Part shown: in pieces, positions 16,913 through 27,086 of the stretch | Layout: the number at the start of each line of letters is the position of its first letter | Numbering within the stretch: the stretch's first letter is position 1 | Source of the DNA: Woeseiaceae bacterium | GTDB lineage: Bacteria > Pseudomonadota > Gammaproteobacteria > Steroidobacterales > Woeseiaceae | DNA length: 34,963 nt | Assembly: GCA_021773055.1 (NCBI GenBank) | Contig: JAJFKV010000075.1 | Coordinates: forward strand, 1-34,963 | Reading direction: 5' to 3' | Made by a program: the position numbers and the translations under genes | Notes under the pieces: model-generated | Database searches by the model: none | Told to the model about the DNA's origin: nothing | The model's input: only the letters and a program-made list of their open reading frames with translations

Positions 16913-16918
16913 GAAAAT

Positions 16919-16931
16919 CCTCCCAGGGAGG
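16919..16931 (-). promoter_or_regulatory. Palindrome containing the hemL Shine-Dalgarno sequence
   Basis: On the minus strand the sequence reads CCTCCCTGGGAGG. The GGGAGG is the hemL ribosome-binding site, six bases before the ATG, and can pair with the CCTCC just upstream around a CTG loop. Five GC-rich pairs could reduce ribosome access when the RNA is not otherwise folded. The role is inferred. Confidence 0.4.
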
Positions 16932-16938
16932 GCGCATC

Positions 16939-17844
16939 CTACTTCAGTGGTGGTGGCTCGCTCAACTGGTGAACGTCGTAGCCGATCCGCTGCAGATGGT
17001 TCGGGACGCCGTTTGGTCCGACAAGATGCAATGCGCCGACAATAATAAGGTAGTCATCGTCGTCGTCCAGCAGGTCCTCGATCCGAGTAACCCAGCGAGA
17101 ATTACGGTCCGTGACGAGCGCTTTATTGAGCTCTTCATGCTTGGCGAGTTCGTCAAGCATTCCAGCTTCCAGAAAGGCCACATCGCCGCGCCGCCAGGCG
17201 GCAATCAGCTCATCCATCATCTCGGCCAACTCCGCGCTTTCTTCAAGAGTCGACAACAGCATTTCGCGCTGTGCTTGCAAGGACAAGCCATCGAGAATCT
17301 GGATTTGCTCTTCAATGGTCTCGAAACCTTCGATAGGCTTTCCATCGGTCGCCGCCTTCGACAGCATGTGCATTTCAATGCCAAGGGCTGGGTTGAAGCC
17401 GATGCGGCTAAGCACCATTATTTCTATCGTCATCGCCGCATACCAGGGTTCGGTCTTGCTGAGCATGTCCAGCGGGATATCGATAACTTCAGCGGCTTTC
17501 GCGGCCTCGAGATACAGGGCTTCGCCCATCAAATCACGAAGCGTCGTTTCGTCCTGCAAAACGCCATATTTGGTGAACGCCGCCTGTGCAGCTATAGGAT
17601 CCATGTCGTCCATGTCGACTTCCATAAAGAGGACTTCGGCATCGTTGTAAGCTTCGTCAAGCGCTGTCGGCAGTGGATAGTCCTTTGACCTGAGCAGGTG
17701 AATCGACCCCAGCAAGTAGACCGAATTTTTTTCACCCGCAACTTCCCATAGCGTCAAAGGATGGCCGGAATCATCCGCGTGAACGGATGTTGCCAGCAAC
17801 ACCAGCGAGGTGATCAGTAGAATGCTTTTCAATCGTCCACCCAA
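16939..17844 (-). CDS. TraB/GumN family protein with signal peptide
   Basis: This 301-residue protein has an N-terminal signal (hydrophobic core [16 protein letters not shown], cleavage likely before DDSG), so it is exported. The TraB/GumN (Tiki-like) signatures are both present: the N-terminal [12 protein letters not shown] with its histidine at about residue 49, and the C-terminal [15 protein letters not shown] with a second histidine; an acidic FMEVDMDD lies between. Animal Tiki relatives are metal-dependent proteases, but bacterial members are uncharacterised for the most part, so activity is not claimed. The start overlaps the end of cpdA by 16 bp, indicating cotranscription. hemL follows after 26 bp. 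Confidence 0.85.
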   Translation of the reverse strand: MGGRLKSILLITSLVLLATSVHADDSGHPLTLWEVAGEKNSVYLLGSIHLLRSKDYPLPTALDEAYNDAEVLFMEVDMDDMDPIAAQAAFTKYGVLQDETTLRDLMGEALYLEAAKAAEVIDIPLDMLSKTEPWYAAMTIEIMVLSRIGFNPALGIEMHMLSKAATDGKPIEGFETIEEQIQILDGLSLQAQREMLLSTLEESAELAEMMDELIAAWRRGDVAFLEAGMLDELAKHEELNKALVTDRNSRWVTRIEDLLDDDDDYLIIVGALHLVGPNGVPNHLQRIGYDVHQLSEPPPLK

Positions 17845-18611
17845 ATCAAGTCATTGTTGATGCTGCCATCTGCGTGCAAAGTAATACGCCGGTAAGCAGG
17901 CGGGCGATCATCAACATCAAAGTCCTCGCTGCCGGGTTTGAATTGACGGCAAGTAGAAGGTGTGCCAACGACCAGAATACCGTCGTGATCCTCTTCGTAC
18001 TCCTGGTGTACGTGGCCAAACATCAGTAATCGTACGCGCCCTGATTCGTGCAGCTTAGCCAGGAACACTTCGTCATTTTTCAGTTTAACGGTATCGAGCC
18101 ACGCGCTTCCCATGGGCACAGGAGGGTGGTGCAGGCAGACCAGGATATGTTTTGCTTTACTAGCGCTGATGCTAGCCTCGAGTCGGTCGAATTCGTCGTC
18201 CGAGATTTCGCCGCCAGCGTCGCCGCTGATGCAGCTGTCCAACCCTAATATTAACCAGTCTTTGATCTCTTCCTTGGCGCAGTAGGAGAAAGGTGGTTGC
18301 CTGCAAACGGCTCGCATCAATTCGCGGATGTCGTGATTGCCCGGAACGCAATGCATGCGCATGTTGAGAGGAAGCAGCAACTCGCGGAATCGTGCGTAAG
18401 CTTCGGCGCTGTCGTCCTGAATAAGATCGCCGGTGATCAGCACGCGGTCTGCGCGCCAATCACCGGCGTCATAGTGGTCAAGTACCCGCTGCAAAGACTC
18501 CGCAGTAACAGTGCCTCGCAATTCGCCGTCAGGATCGGCGAACAAGTGTGGGTCGGTCAGGTGCAGGACCCGAATCGAATCACCGTCAGTTACGTCATCG
18601 CTCGCTTGAAT
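17829..18611 (-). CDS. cpdA: 3',5'-cAMP phosphodiesterase CpdA-like metallophosphoesterase with non-canonical start
   Basis: CpdA hydrolyses cAMP to AMP. The calcineurin-like metal motifs are all readable: DPH in SIRVLHLTDPHLFADPDGEL, GDLIQDD, PGNHD, LHHPPVP, FGHVHQE, then the CpdA-specific GTPSTCRQFKPGS. The first ATG/GTG/TTG in frame is a TTG at 18543-18545, which would remove the Asp and His of the first motif (codons at about 18552-18554 and 18546-18548). No ATG, GTG or TTG occurs between that TTG and the ahcY stop (18636-18638). The start given here is an ATT (18609-18611) with AAAGGG nine bases upstream; CTG codons at 18564-18566 and 18558-18560 are alternatives. The frame is also continuous with ahcY through its TAG. 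The start is therefore uncertain, but the gene identity is not. Confidence 0.85.
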   Translation of the reverse strand: MQASDDVTDGDSIRVLHLTDPHLFADPDGELRGTVTAESLQRVLDHYDAGDWRADRVLITGDLIQDDSAEAYARFRELLLPLNMRMHCVPGNHDIRELMRAVCRQPPFSYCAKEEIKDWLILGLDSCISGDAGGEISDDEFDRLEASISASKAKHILVCLHHPPVPMGSAWLDTVKLKNDEVFLAKLHESGRVRLLMFGHVHQEYEEDHDGILVVGTPSTCRQFKPGSEDFDVDDRPPAYRRITLHADGSINNDLIWVDD

Positions 18612-18635
18612 AAGGCGTTTCCCTTTGACGAAGTA

Positions 18636-19949
18636 CTAGTAGCGGTAATGCTCCGGTTTGTATGGCCCGGACTTCTCGACGCCGATGTAATCCGCCTGTT
18701 CGGTGGAAAGTTCGGTGACCTTCGCACCGATGCGATTCAGGTGCAACCGCGCGACCTTTTCATCGAGGTGCTTCGGCAATACGTAAACCTCTTTGGCGTA
18801 GTTGTCACCGTTCTGCCATAGCTCTATTTGTGCAAGAACCTGGTTGGTAAATGAGTTCGACATGACGAAGCTCGGGTGGCCTGTTGCACAACCGAGATTC
18901 ACGAGACGACCTTCGGCGAGCAGGATAATGCGCTTACCATCCGGAAAAATAATGTGATCGACCTGCGGTTTAATATTTTCCCACTCGTACTGCTTCAGGT
19001 AGGCAACGTCAATTTCGTTATCAAAGTGCCCGATGTTGCAAACAATCGCCTGATTGCGCATACGGTCCATTTGTGGTCCGGAAACCACGTGGTAGTTGCC
19101 CGTCGCGGTGACGACAATATCCACCTGATCGCAGATGTCATCAAATTTGACGACCCGGTAACCTTCCATCGCTGCCTGCAAAGCACAAATCGGGTCGATT
19201 TCCGTAACCCAAACAGTTGCACCGAGACCTTTCAATGACTGCGCGCAACCTTTGCCAACATCGCCATAGCCACAAACGACAGCAACCTTTCCTGCAACCA
19301 TGACGTCGGTTGCACGCTTGATGCCGTCAACGAGCGACTCACGACAGCCGTAGAGGTTATCGAACTTGGATTTCGTTACCGAGTCGTTGACGTTGAAAGC
19401 AGGGCACGCCAGGGAGCCGTCCTTCATCATGTCGTAAAGACGCTTAACGCCGGTCGTCGTTTCTTCGGACAGGCCTTTGACACCCTCCATGATTTCCGGA
19501 TATTTGTCGTGCAGGATTTGCGTGAGATCACCACCATCATCCAGGATCATATTTGGCTGCCAGCCGTCCGGGCCTGCGATTGTTTGTTCTACGCACCACC
19601 AGTACTCATCTTCGGTTTCGCCTTTCCAGGCGAAGACCGGAATACCGGTTACCGCAATTGCCGCGGCCGCGTGATCCTGCGTTGAGAAAATATTGCATGA
19701 CGACCAGCGAATATCAGCGCCGAGATCTTTCAGCGTCTCGATAAGCACCGCAGTCTGGATGGTCATATGCAGGCACCCCGTCAGACGGACGCCATCCAGT
19801 GGATTCTTGCCTTTGTATTCTTCGCGCAATGCCATGAGGCCCGGCATTTCGGTCTCGGCGATGGCCATTTCCTTGCGGCCCCAGTCGGCCAATGAAATAT
19901 CGGCAACTTTGTAATCGTTTTCTTGAATGGCGTGAGCTTCGCTGCTCAT
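18636..19949 (-). CDS. ahcY: Adenosylhomocysteinase
   Basis: AhcY hydrolyses S-adenosylhomocysteine to adenosine and homocysteine, relieving inhibition of methyltransferases. The 437-residue protein has [20 protein letters not shown] at the start, [47 protein letters not shown] with the catalytic Lys/Asp, the NAD-binding [16 protein letters not shown], and the ending [10 protein letters not shown]. Length and motifs are canonical. AGGAGA about seven bases before the ATG is a good ribosome-binding site. metK ends 21 bp upstream, so the two form a SAM-cycle operon. metF, which often follows, is not here; cpdA follows instead in the same frame. No SAH riboswitch is apparent. Confidence 0.98.
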   Translation of the reverse strand: MSSEAHAIQENDYKVADISLADWGRKEMAIAETEMPGLMALREEYKGKNPLDGVRLTGCLHMTIQTAVLIETLKDLGADIRWSSCNIFSTQDHAAAAIAVTGIPVFAWKGETEDEYWWCVEQTIAGPDGWQPNMILDDGGDLTQILHDKYPEIMEGVKGLSEETTTGVKRLYDMMKDGSLACPAFNVNDSVTKSKFDNLYGCRESLVDGIKRATDVMVAGKVAVVCGYGDVGKGCAQSLKGLGATVWVTEIDPICALQAAMEGYRVVKFDDICDQVDIVVTATGNYHVVSGPQMDRMRNQAIVCNIGHFDNEIDVAYLKQYEWENIKPQVDHIIFPDGKRIILLAEGRLVNLGCATGHPSFVMSNSFTNQVLAQIELWQNGDNYAKEVYVLPKHLDEKVARLHLNRIGAKVTELSTEQADYIGVEKSGPYKPEHYRY

Positions 19950-19970
19950 GGTGAGTCTCCTAAAAAGTAT

Positions 19971-21128
<1,158 letters not shown>

Positions 21129-21160
21129 AACTAATGTGTATCCAAAATTACGGGTGGCGC

Positions 21161-21189
21161 ATTGTACCCTTGATGCGGCCCTCTATAAC
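21161..21189. promoter_or_regulatory. Divergent metK/tkt promoter region
   Basis: On the minus strand TACAAT (21166-21161) could be the metK -10 box. On the plus strand TATAAC (21184-21189) could be the tkt -10 box, with TTGTAC (21162-21167) as its -35 at a 16-bp spacing. The putative tkt -35 would overlap the metK -10, so the two promoters may compete. The assignments rest only on box similarity. Confidence 0.3.
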
Positions 21190-21271
21190 AGGGAAAATGC
21201 GCGGCTCGACAGATTCGATTTTCACACCTCATAAACAAAGGCCGTTCAGGTCCCACGTCAAGATAGGTCAC

Positions 21272-23299
21272 ATGTCAAATAAAGCAACGAGGGCTGGCGA
21301 TCCAGCTCGGCGCAATCTCGCGAACGCGATTCGTGCCCTAAGTATGGATGCGGTGCAGGCCGCCAACTCAGGCCACCCGGGTGCCCCAATGGGTATGGCC
21401 GATATGGCCGAAGTGCTATGGAATGACTACTTGCAACACAACCCGGCCAATCCCGAATGGGCCAATCGTGACCGTTTCGTATTGTCGAACGGTCACGGGT
21501 CGATGTTGCTCTACAGTCTGCTACATCTGACGGGATATGAAGATTTTTCGATCGACCAACTCAGAAATTTTCGGCAATTCGGTTACAGAACAGCCGGCCA
21601 CCCTGAATACGAGCCGGGCGGGCCGATCGAGACAACGACGGGTCCGTTGGGTCAGGGCTTAAGCAACGGCGTTGGCATGGCCATGGCCGAGAAGATGCTG
21701 GCGGCCGAATTCAATCGGCCGGGCCACGATATTGTCGATCACAAGACCTGGGTCTTCCTTGGCGATGGCTGTCTCATGGAGGGAATTTCACACGAGACTT
21801 GCTCGCTCGCGGGTACTTTGAAGCTCGGCAAGCTCATTTGCCTTTACGACGACAACAATATTTCGATTGATGGCGAGGTTGGTGGCTGGTTCACCGATGA
21901 CACGGTCAAGCGCTTTGAGGCTTATGGCTGGCAGGTTGTCGCTGACGTGGACGGGCACGATTCGGCAGCCATCGCTACGGCTATTGACCAGGCTACTGCA
22001 GCTACTGATCGCCCAACATTGATCTGCTGCAAGACGATCATCGGCTTCGGTTCGCCAAACAAACAAGGCACTGCGGCAACGCATGGTGCACCGCTCGGCG
22101 ATGAAGAAATTGCCGCGGCACGTAAAGAGCTTGGCTGGGATGCGGCGCCGTTCGAGATTCCCGAGGGCATTGCCGCCGACTGGAATTACAAGGAGCGCGG
22201 CGCTGTTTTGGAAAGCACCTGGAACGAGACTTTTGCGGCATATAAATCAGAGCACTCGAAACTCGCCACCGAGTTCGAACGACGCATGGCGGGCAATCTG
22301 CCAGCGGATTGGAATGACTTCGCTGACAAGGCCATTGCCGGGATTGACGCTGAAGGTGCTTCGGTCGCAACTCGCAAGGCATCACTCATCGCATTGAACG
22401 CGTTCGCACCGGCCTTGCCTGAAATGGCCGGCGGATCGGCGGATCTGACAGGCTCCAATCTGACCAAGCACGACGGATCAGTGCCGATATCGGGTGATGA
22501 TGCGGCCGGTAATTACGTCTGGTTTGGCGTCCGCGAGTTCGGCATGACCGCAATTTGCAACGGCATGCGCCTGCACGGCGGCTGGCTACCGTACTCCGGC
22601 ACATTCCTGACGTTCTCTGACTACTCGCGAAACGCGCTGCGTATGGCCGCTCTGATGAAGATTCAGAATGTCCTCGTATTCACACATGACTCAATCGGTC
22701 TGGGTGAAGATGGGCCGACGCACCAGCCCGTCGAACACACGGCGTCGTTACGTCTGATGCCAAACATGAGCGTATGGCGTCCGTGCGACGCGGTAGAAAC
22801 GGCAGTTGCCTGGCGCTACGCGATCGAACGGCAGGATGGACCGACAAGTCTTATCCTGACCCGCCAGGGATTGCCGCATCAGGCACGCAGTGCCGAACAG
22901 ATTTCGGATATCGCGAGTGGTGGTTACGTATTGAAAGATACTGACGGAGTGGCGGATATTATCTTCATAGCAACAGGCTCGGAGCTTGCCCTGGCCGTAT
23001 CGGCGTCGGAGGCGCTGGTAGCCGATGGAATAAAGGCACGGGTTGTTTCCATGCCGTGTACGGATGTATTTGACGCACAGGATGCGGCTTATCGTGAGTC
23101 TGTTTTACCGGCAGCCGTCACCGCGCGAGTGGTAATTGAAGCCGGGGTGACTGCATCGTGGTGGCGATATGCAGGCCCAACCGGACAGGTGATCGGCATG
23201 GACAGATTCGGTGAATCGGCGCCGGCGGAAGAATTGTTCGAACATTTCGGGTTTTCGACGGAGAACGTTGTCGCCGTTGCGAAAAACGTATTGAAGTAA
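21272..23299 (+). CDS. tkt: Transketolase
   Basis: Transketolase moves two-carbon units between sugar phosphates using thiamine diphosphate, linking glycolysis to the pentose-phosphate or Calvin pathways. The frame is open from 21134, but conserved sequence and a ribosome-binding site (TAGG, four bases upstream) place the start at MSNKATRAG (21272), giving 675 residues. Seen: [18 protein letters not shown], the catalytic-His region [31 protein letters not shown], the thiamine motif [12 protein letters not shown] ending in DDNNISIDG, and in the second domain FVREFG-like [16 protein letters not shown] and [18 protein letters not shown]. It heads the tkt-gap-pgk run and is divergent from metK. 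Confidence 0.97.
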   Translation: MSNKATRAGDPARRNLANAIRALSMDAVQAANSGHPGAPMGMADMAEVLWNDYLQHNPANPEWANRDRFVLSNGHGSMLLYSLLHLTGYEDFSIDQLRNFRQFGYRTAGHPEYEPGGPIETTTGPLGQGLSNGVGMAMAEKMLAAEFNRPGHDIVDHKTWVFLGDGCLMEGISHETCSLAGTLKLGKLICLYDDNNISIDGEVGGWFTDDTVKRFEAYGWQVVADVDGHDSAAIATAIDQATAATDRPTLICCKTIIGFGSPNKQGTAATHGAPLGDEEIAAARKELGWDAAPFEIPEGIAADWNYKERGAVLESTWNETFAAYKSEHSKLATEFERRMAGNLPADWNDFADKAIAGIDAEGASVATRKASLIALNAFAPALPEMAGGSADLTGSNLTKHDGSVPISGDDAAGNYVWFGVREFGMTAICNGMRLHGGWLPYSGTFLTFSDYSRNALRMAALMKIQNVLVFTHDSIGLGEDGPTHQPVEHTASLRLMPNMSVWRPCDAVETAVAWRYAIERQDGPTSLILTRQGLPHQARSAEQISDIASGGYVLKDTDGVADIIFIATGSELALAVSASEALVADGIKARVVSMPCTDVFDAQDAAYRESVLPAAVTARVVIEAGVTASWWRYAGPTGQVIGMDRFGESAPAEELFEHFGFSTENVVAVAKNVLK

Positions 23300-23330
23300 A
23301 CTATTAATTTCTTATTTTGGAGTTTTGAAA

Positions 23331-24344
23331 ATGGCAATAAAGATTGGCATCAACGGTTACGGGCGCATCGGGCGCAACATCTTGCGGGCAATTCACGAAT
23401 CTGGCCGTGCGGGCGAATTTGATGTGGTAGCCATTAATGATCTTGGTGATTCAAACGCCAATGCACATCTGACACGCCGCGATACAGCGCATGGACCGTT
23501 TCCCGGCACCGTCGAAGTCGACGGCGATGAAATCATCGTCAATGGCGACCGTATCAAAGTCTTCGCAGAGCGTGATCCTGCCAAACTGCCGTGGGGCGAG
23601 CTTGGCGTCGAAGTCGTTTTCGAATGCACCGGTTTTTTCCGCACGCGTGAAACCGCTGGCAAGCACATCGAAGCCGGCGCGAAGAAAGTGGTGATTTCCG
23701 CACCGGGCGGCGCCGACATTGACGGCACCATCGTTTACGGCGTAAATCACGAAACGCTGACAGCGGACCACAACATAATTTCGAACGCATCCTGCACAAC
23801 CAATTGCCTCGCGCCACTGGTTAAACCCTTGCATGAATCAATCGGCCTCAAGCACGGCATCATGACCACAATTCACGCCTACACAAATGATCAGGTTCTT
23901 ACCGACGTATACCACTCTGACTTGCGCCGTGCGCGCTCTGCCACTATGTCGCAGATTCCGACGAGTACGGGTGCTGCGAAAGCCGTTGGACTGGTCCTGC
24001 CTGAACTTAATGGCAAGCTCGACGGTTTCTCCATGCGAGTCCCAACGATCAATGTCTCGGCAGTTGACCTGACGTTTGTTGCTGAAAGAGAGACAAGCGT
24101 CGATGAAATCAACGCTATCCTGAAGGCTGCAAGCGAGGGACCGCTGAAGGGTGTGCTGGCGTACAACGACGAGCCGCTGGTTTCGATCGATTTCAATCAC
24201 GACCCGGCATCGTCTACGTATGACTCGACATTGACCAAGGTTCTGGACGGCACGCTTGTGAAGGTTTGCTCGTGGTACGACAACGAGTGGGGCTTCTCGA
24301 ATCGTATGCTGGACACTACTGTAGCGCTTGTTAACGCAAAGTAA
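23331..24344 (+). CDS. gap: Glyceraldehyde-3-phosphate dehydrogenase, type I
   Basis: Gap oxidises and phosphorylates glyceraldehyde 3-phosphate to 1,3-bisphosphoglycerate with NAD+. The start is the ATG at 23331, eight bases after a GGAG, rather than the TTG two codons upstream. This gives 337 residues. Seen: [18 protein letters not shown] (Rossmann glycines), VVAINDLG with an Asp at the usual NAD-binding position, [13 protein letters not shown] with the catalytic Cys at about residue 155, HAYTNDQ with the catalytic His, and the ending [12 protein letters not shown]. The presence of the Cys-His pair and of ASCTTNC supports GAPDH; I see no feature specific to erythrose-4-phosphate dehydrogenase. 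It lies 31 bp after tkt and 26 bp before pgk. Confidence 0.97.
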   Translation: MAIKIGINGYGRIGRNILRAIHESGRAGEFDVVAINDLGDSNANAHLTRRDTAHGPFPGTVEVDGDEIIVNGDRIKVFAERDPAKLPWGELGVEVVFECTGFFRTRETAGKHIEAGAKKVVISAPGGADIDGTIVYGVNHETLTADHNIISNASCTTNCLAPLVKPLHESIGLKHGIMTTIHAYTNDQVLTDVYHSDLRRARSATMSQIPTSTGAAKAVGLVLPELNGKLDGFSMRVPTINVSAVDLTFVAERETSVDEINAILKAASEGPLKGVLAYNDEPLVSIDFNHDPASSTYDSTLTKVLDGTLVKVCSWYDNEWGFSNRMLDTTVALVNAK

Positions 24345-24370
24345 TCAGGGCACCTAAGCCGGGAGCTACT

Positions 24371-25552
24371 ATGTCTGTCATCAAAATGACCGACGTCGAT
24401 CTGCAGGGCAAGCGAGTGTTAATTCGCGAGGACCTGAACGTTCCGGTTGCTGATGGCGAAGTGACCTCAGACGCTCGTATACGTGCAGCCCTGCCAACAA
24501 TCAGGGCTGCACTCGATGCGGGTGCTGCGGTGATGCTCATGTCGCACCTCGGTCGGCCGACCGAAGGGCAATCCGAAAAGGAATTTTCTTTGTCGCCCGT
24601 CGCTGCCCGTCTTGCACACTTGCTCGAACGTGATGTTCCACTGGTGAGTGACTGGCTCGATGGTGTTGACGTCGCCGCAGGTGGCGTCGTCCTTCTGGAG
24701 AACGTCCGTTTTCTTGAGGGCGAGAAAGCTTGCGACGAAGCGCTGGCGAAAAAGATGGCGTCTTTGTGTGACATTTTCGTTATGGATGCATTTGGAACCG
24801 CGCATAGGGCACAAGCCAGCACTTACGGCGTTGCGGAGCACGCGGCTATCGCCTGCGCCGGACCGTTACTTTCGGCAGAACTCGAGGCGCTCGCCAAAGC
24901 ACTCGACAATCCGGCTCGACCGTTCGTCGCGATCGTAGGTGGTTCCAAGGTATCGACGAAACTCACGGTTCTCGATACGCTGGCTGACGTCGTTGATTGC
25001 CTGATTGTTGGCGGTGGTATAGCCAACACTTTCATTGCGGCAGCGGGCCACGAAGTCGGTAAGTCCTTGTACGAACCGGACATGCTTGATATCGCTAGAC
25101 AGCTAGCGGCGGATAGTGACGATAAAGCGGATATCCCGGTACCAACCGATGTGGTCGTGGCGAACGAGTTTTCTCCTGACGCAGAAGCGGCGACAATAGA
25201 GGTCGCCGAAGTATCGACGCATGAGCTGATTCTCGACATTGGACCAGAGACAGCTGATCAATTTGCGAAGATCCTTGCCGGCGCCGGCACGATCATCTGG
25301 AACGGCCCGGTCGGCGTATTCGAATTTGATCAATTCGGTGCAGGCACCAAAGTTCTGGCGGAAGCAATAGCAGCAAGCAACGCATTTTCAGTGGCTGGCG
25401 GCGGAGACACGTTGGCCGCCATCGATAAATATGACGTCGCCGACAACATCTCCTACATTTCCACCGGCGGCGGTGCATTCCTGGAGTTCGTAGAAGGCAA
25501 GACATTGCCAGCCGTTGCGATTCTCGAAAGACGCGCGATGTCAGGGGCCTGA
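24371..25552 (+). CDS. pgk: Phosphoglycerate kinase
   Basis: Pgk transfers phosphate from 1,3-bisphosphoglycerate to ADP, making ATP. The 393-residue protein has [18 protein letters not shown], the substrate-binding Arg/His stretch [46 protein letters not shown], the hinge/nucleotide motif [16 protein letters not shown], and [15 protein letters not shown] with [14 protein letters not shown]. All expected motifs are present. GGGAG lies seven bases before the ATG. The last codons (encoding SGA and the stop) lie within the left arm of the 24-bp inverted repeat at 25544-25617; the end RRAMSGA is slightly longer than the usual finish shortly after AILE. Confidence 0.97.
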   Translation: MSVIKMTDVDLQGKRVLIREDLNVPVADGEVTSDARIRAALPTIRAALDAGAAVMLMSHLGRPTEGQSEKEFSLSPVAARLAHLLERDVPLVSDWLDGVDVAAGGVVLLENVRFLEGEKACDEALAKKMASLCDIFVMDAFGTAHRAQASTYGVAEHAAIACAGPLLSAELEALAKALDNPARPFVAIVGGSKVSTKLTVLDTLADVVDCLIVGGGIANTFIAAAGHEVGKSLYEPDMLDIARQLAADSDDKADIPVPTDVVVANEFSPDAEAATIEVAEVSTHELILDIGPETADQFAKILAGAGTIIWNGPVGVFEFDQFGAGTKVLAEAIAASNAFSVAGGGDTLAAIDKYDVADNISYISTGGGAFLEFVEGKTLPAVAILERRAMSGA

Positions 25553-25617
25553 TCGGTAAGCCTAATCAATTTGACTGTGGGTCGTGGAGAAGAGATTAGG
25601 CTTACCGATCAGGCCCC
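25544..25617. repeat. Perfect 24-bp inverted repeat between pgk and the PhoX-like gene
   Basis: Positions 25544-25567 and 25594-25617 are exact reverse complements over all 24 bases, with a 26-base loop. The left arm begins in the last pgk codons (GGGGCCTGATCGG at its start) and the right arm ends five bases from the PhoX-like stop. No T-tract follows on either strand. It could act as a shared 3'-end hairpin for both convergent transcripts, or be the relic of a mobile or duplicated element. No flanking target-site duplication is apparent. Confidence 0.85.
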
Positions 25618-25622
25618 GAGAA

Positions 25623-27011
25623 TCACACGATCAACTCGGCCCAAGGCCCGGTAATGGCAATCGTTACCCCCGGATACTGAATATTCACGAACATCGTCTC
25701 GCCATCCGGCGAAAAGCAAACACCTGCAAGCTCTGAATCCGTGTAGGCATTGTTGGCCACCAGGTACTGGCTGCCGTCAGGTCGAATCCCAACCAGCGCA
25801 CAGTGATCTGTGTTGCTTTCAGTGTCTTCGCAGACAATCAGGTCACCCCATGGCGCCATCGTCAGGTTGTCACAATTATTTAGCAGAGAATCCTGTTTCG
25901 CCTCGGCGATCAGGGTCAGTTGACCGGGTGAACTCTGCTCTTCGGCTGTGCCCTCGAAGGGGCTCGGCGTGTACGCGAATACCTGCCCAAGCCGGGCTGG
26001 GCCTCCCAACGTACAGGTAAATGCGAATCGGTCTCCCGCAACAGAAAGTCCTTCGCCCCGCGCGAATGTTGCGGCGCCCTGGGCAGCGCCACGCAGGCGC
26101 AGGTCATCTTCGTCGCCGTCGATGTCCTCAAGGTCGATCCAATAAGTCGCCAGCGTTTCATTCACGCTGAGGTCGACTCGATCCCAGTTGTGTGTGGGTT
26201 TCCCGGGTTGCCCGGCAATTGCGAGTGCCTGCAGTCGTCCGCCTTCCTGCAGCTGGCCGGGCACGTTGGGAATGAACCGATAGAACAGGCAGTGCCACTG
26301 ATCTTCCGTCAGGTAGACCACACCACTCGCTGTGTGTACTGCGGCGGCCTCATGCTGGAATCGCCCCATATCTTTCAGTGGAACAGCATCGACCAATTCA
26401 GTCGCCGCCGCGGGCACCTCGAAAACATATCCATGTCGTTCGTCTCGAAATATCAAGGACGCCTGATTGGAGATCGCGGCACCAGGATCAGCGAAGCTTT
26501 CTTCGCAGGATAGCCAAGAGCCCCAAGGTGTCTTGCCACCCGCACAATTGTTATCAGTGCCGCCGAGACTCAGGAACTGACGTTCCGTTTCCTCACTGGC
26601 CGGATTGTAGATGGTGGTCGTCGTGCCGCCGAGTCCTGGTGTCCTGTCTCCACCGCGATCATAGAAGCAGGACCGAACCGCGTCGGGCAGGTCTTCGCAT
26701 TTATCCGCATAAGGGCCCGAATGCTTTGATCGTGGCGTGAGTTCGTGGTTTCGCACGACAATGATGCGTCCGTCCTCGCCCGTAAATGCGGCCATGCCGT
26801 CATGAGCGCCGGGTACCGGCAGTCCGTCCGCCATCATATCGCCGCGCCGCGATACCACGGTATAAGAAAAGCCGCGCGGCAGATCCAGGATCTGACTTGG
26901 GTCTGCGAGCAATGAATAGCCAGGTGTCTTCCTATCCTGGCAGCCAATGGCGAAGGTGGGGGTTGCGGCTGCAACAGCGATGCTTTGCAGAAACCTGCGA
27001 CGATTGAGCAT
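25623..27011 (-). CDS. DUF839/PhoX-like protein, Tat-exported, possible lipoprotein
   Basis: This 462-residue protein starts MLNRRRFLQSIAVAAATPTF, a twin-arginine signal, followed by AIGC, which could serve as a lipobox. The body resembles the DUF839/PhoX family: LDLPRGFSYTVVSRRGDMM, VVRNHELTPRSK, GGTTTTIYNP, NNCAGGKTPWGSWLSCEES, RFQHEAAAVHTASGVVYLTE, the metal-site-like MAPWGDLIVCEDTESN, and LAGVCFSPDGETMFVNIQYP. PhoX proper is a Fe/Ca-dependent alkaline phosphatase; DUF839 proteins share the beta-propeller, but not all are proven phosphatases, so I claim the fold, not the reaction. It lies on the opposite strand between pgk and pyk, genes that are often adjacent, and its 3' end abuts the 24-bp inverted repeat. 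Confidence 0.85.
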   Translation of the reverse strand: MLNRRRFLQSIAVAAATPTFAIGCQDRKTPGYSLLADPSQILDLPRGFSYTVVSRRGDMMADGLPVPGAHDGMAAFTGEDGRIIVVRNHELTPRSKHSGPYADKCEDLPDAVRSCFYDRGGDRTPGLGGTTTTIYNPASEETERQFLSLGGTDNNCAGGKTPWGSWLSCEESFADPGAAISNQASLIFRDERHGYVFEVPAAATELVDAVPLKDMGRFQHEAAAVHTASGVVYLTEDQWHCLFYRFIPNVPGQLQEGGRLQALAIAGQPGKPTHNWDRVDLSVNETLATYWIDLEDIDGDEDDLRLRGAAQGAATFARGEGLSVAGDRFAFTCTLGGPARLGQVFAYTPSPFEGTAEEQSSPGQLTLIAEAKQDSLLNNCDNLTMAPWGDLIVCEDTESNTDHCALVGIRPDGSQYLVANNAYTDSELAGVCFSPDGETMFVNIQYPGVTIAITGPWAELIV

Positions 27012-27073
27012 TTGAGAGATCTTTCAACTATTGGGGCAACCGCAGCATAGCAGCGTATGTAACGTAGCTGTGC

Positions 27074-27079
27074 AATAAT
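27074..27079 (+). promoter_or_regulatory. Candidate -10 box for pyk
   Basis: AATAAT, preceded by TGTGC, ends seven bases before the pyk ATG. The bases between are GC-only alternation with no Shine-Dalgarno sequence, so a leaderless or near-leaderless transcript is possible. No good -35 is visible. Confidence 0.3.
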
Positions 27080-27086
27080 CGCGCGC

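Noticed and set aside
16969..17688. Plus-strand frame of 239 residues across the TraB/GumN gene
   Set aside because: Antisense to a protein with signal peptide and both TraB signatures; no recognisable domain of its own.
21129..21271. SAM or SAH riboswitch upstream of metK
   Set aside because: I looked for the conserved riboswitch cores on the minus strand and saw none; the ahcY leader (19950-19970) is too short to hold one.
21134..21271. N-terminal extension of transketolase from an upstream ATG
   Set aside because: The 46 extra residues are not transketolase-like, and the ATG at 21272 has a ribosome-binding site and the family start.
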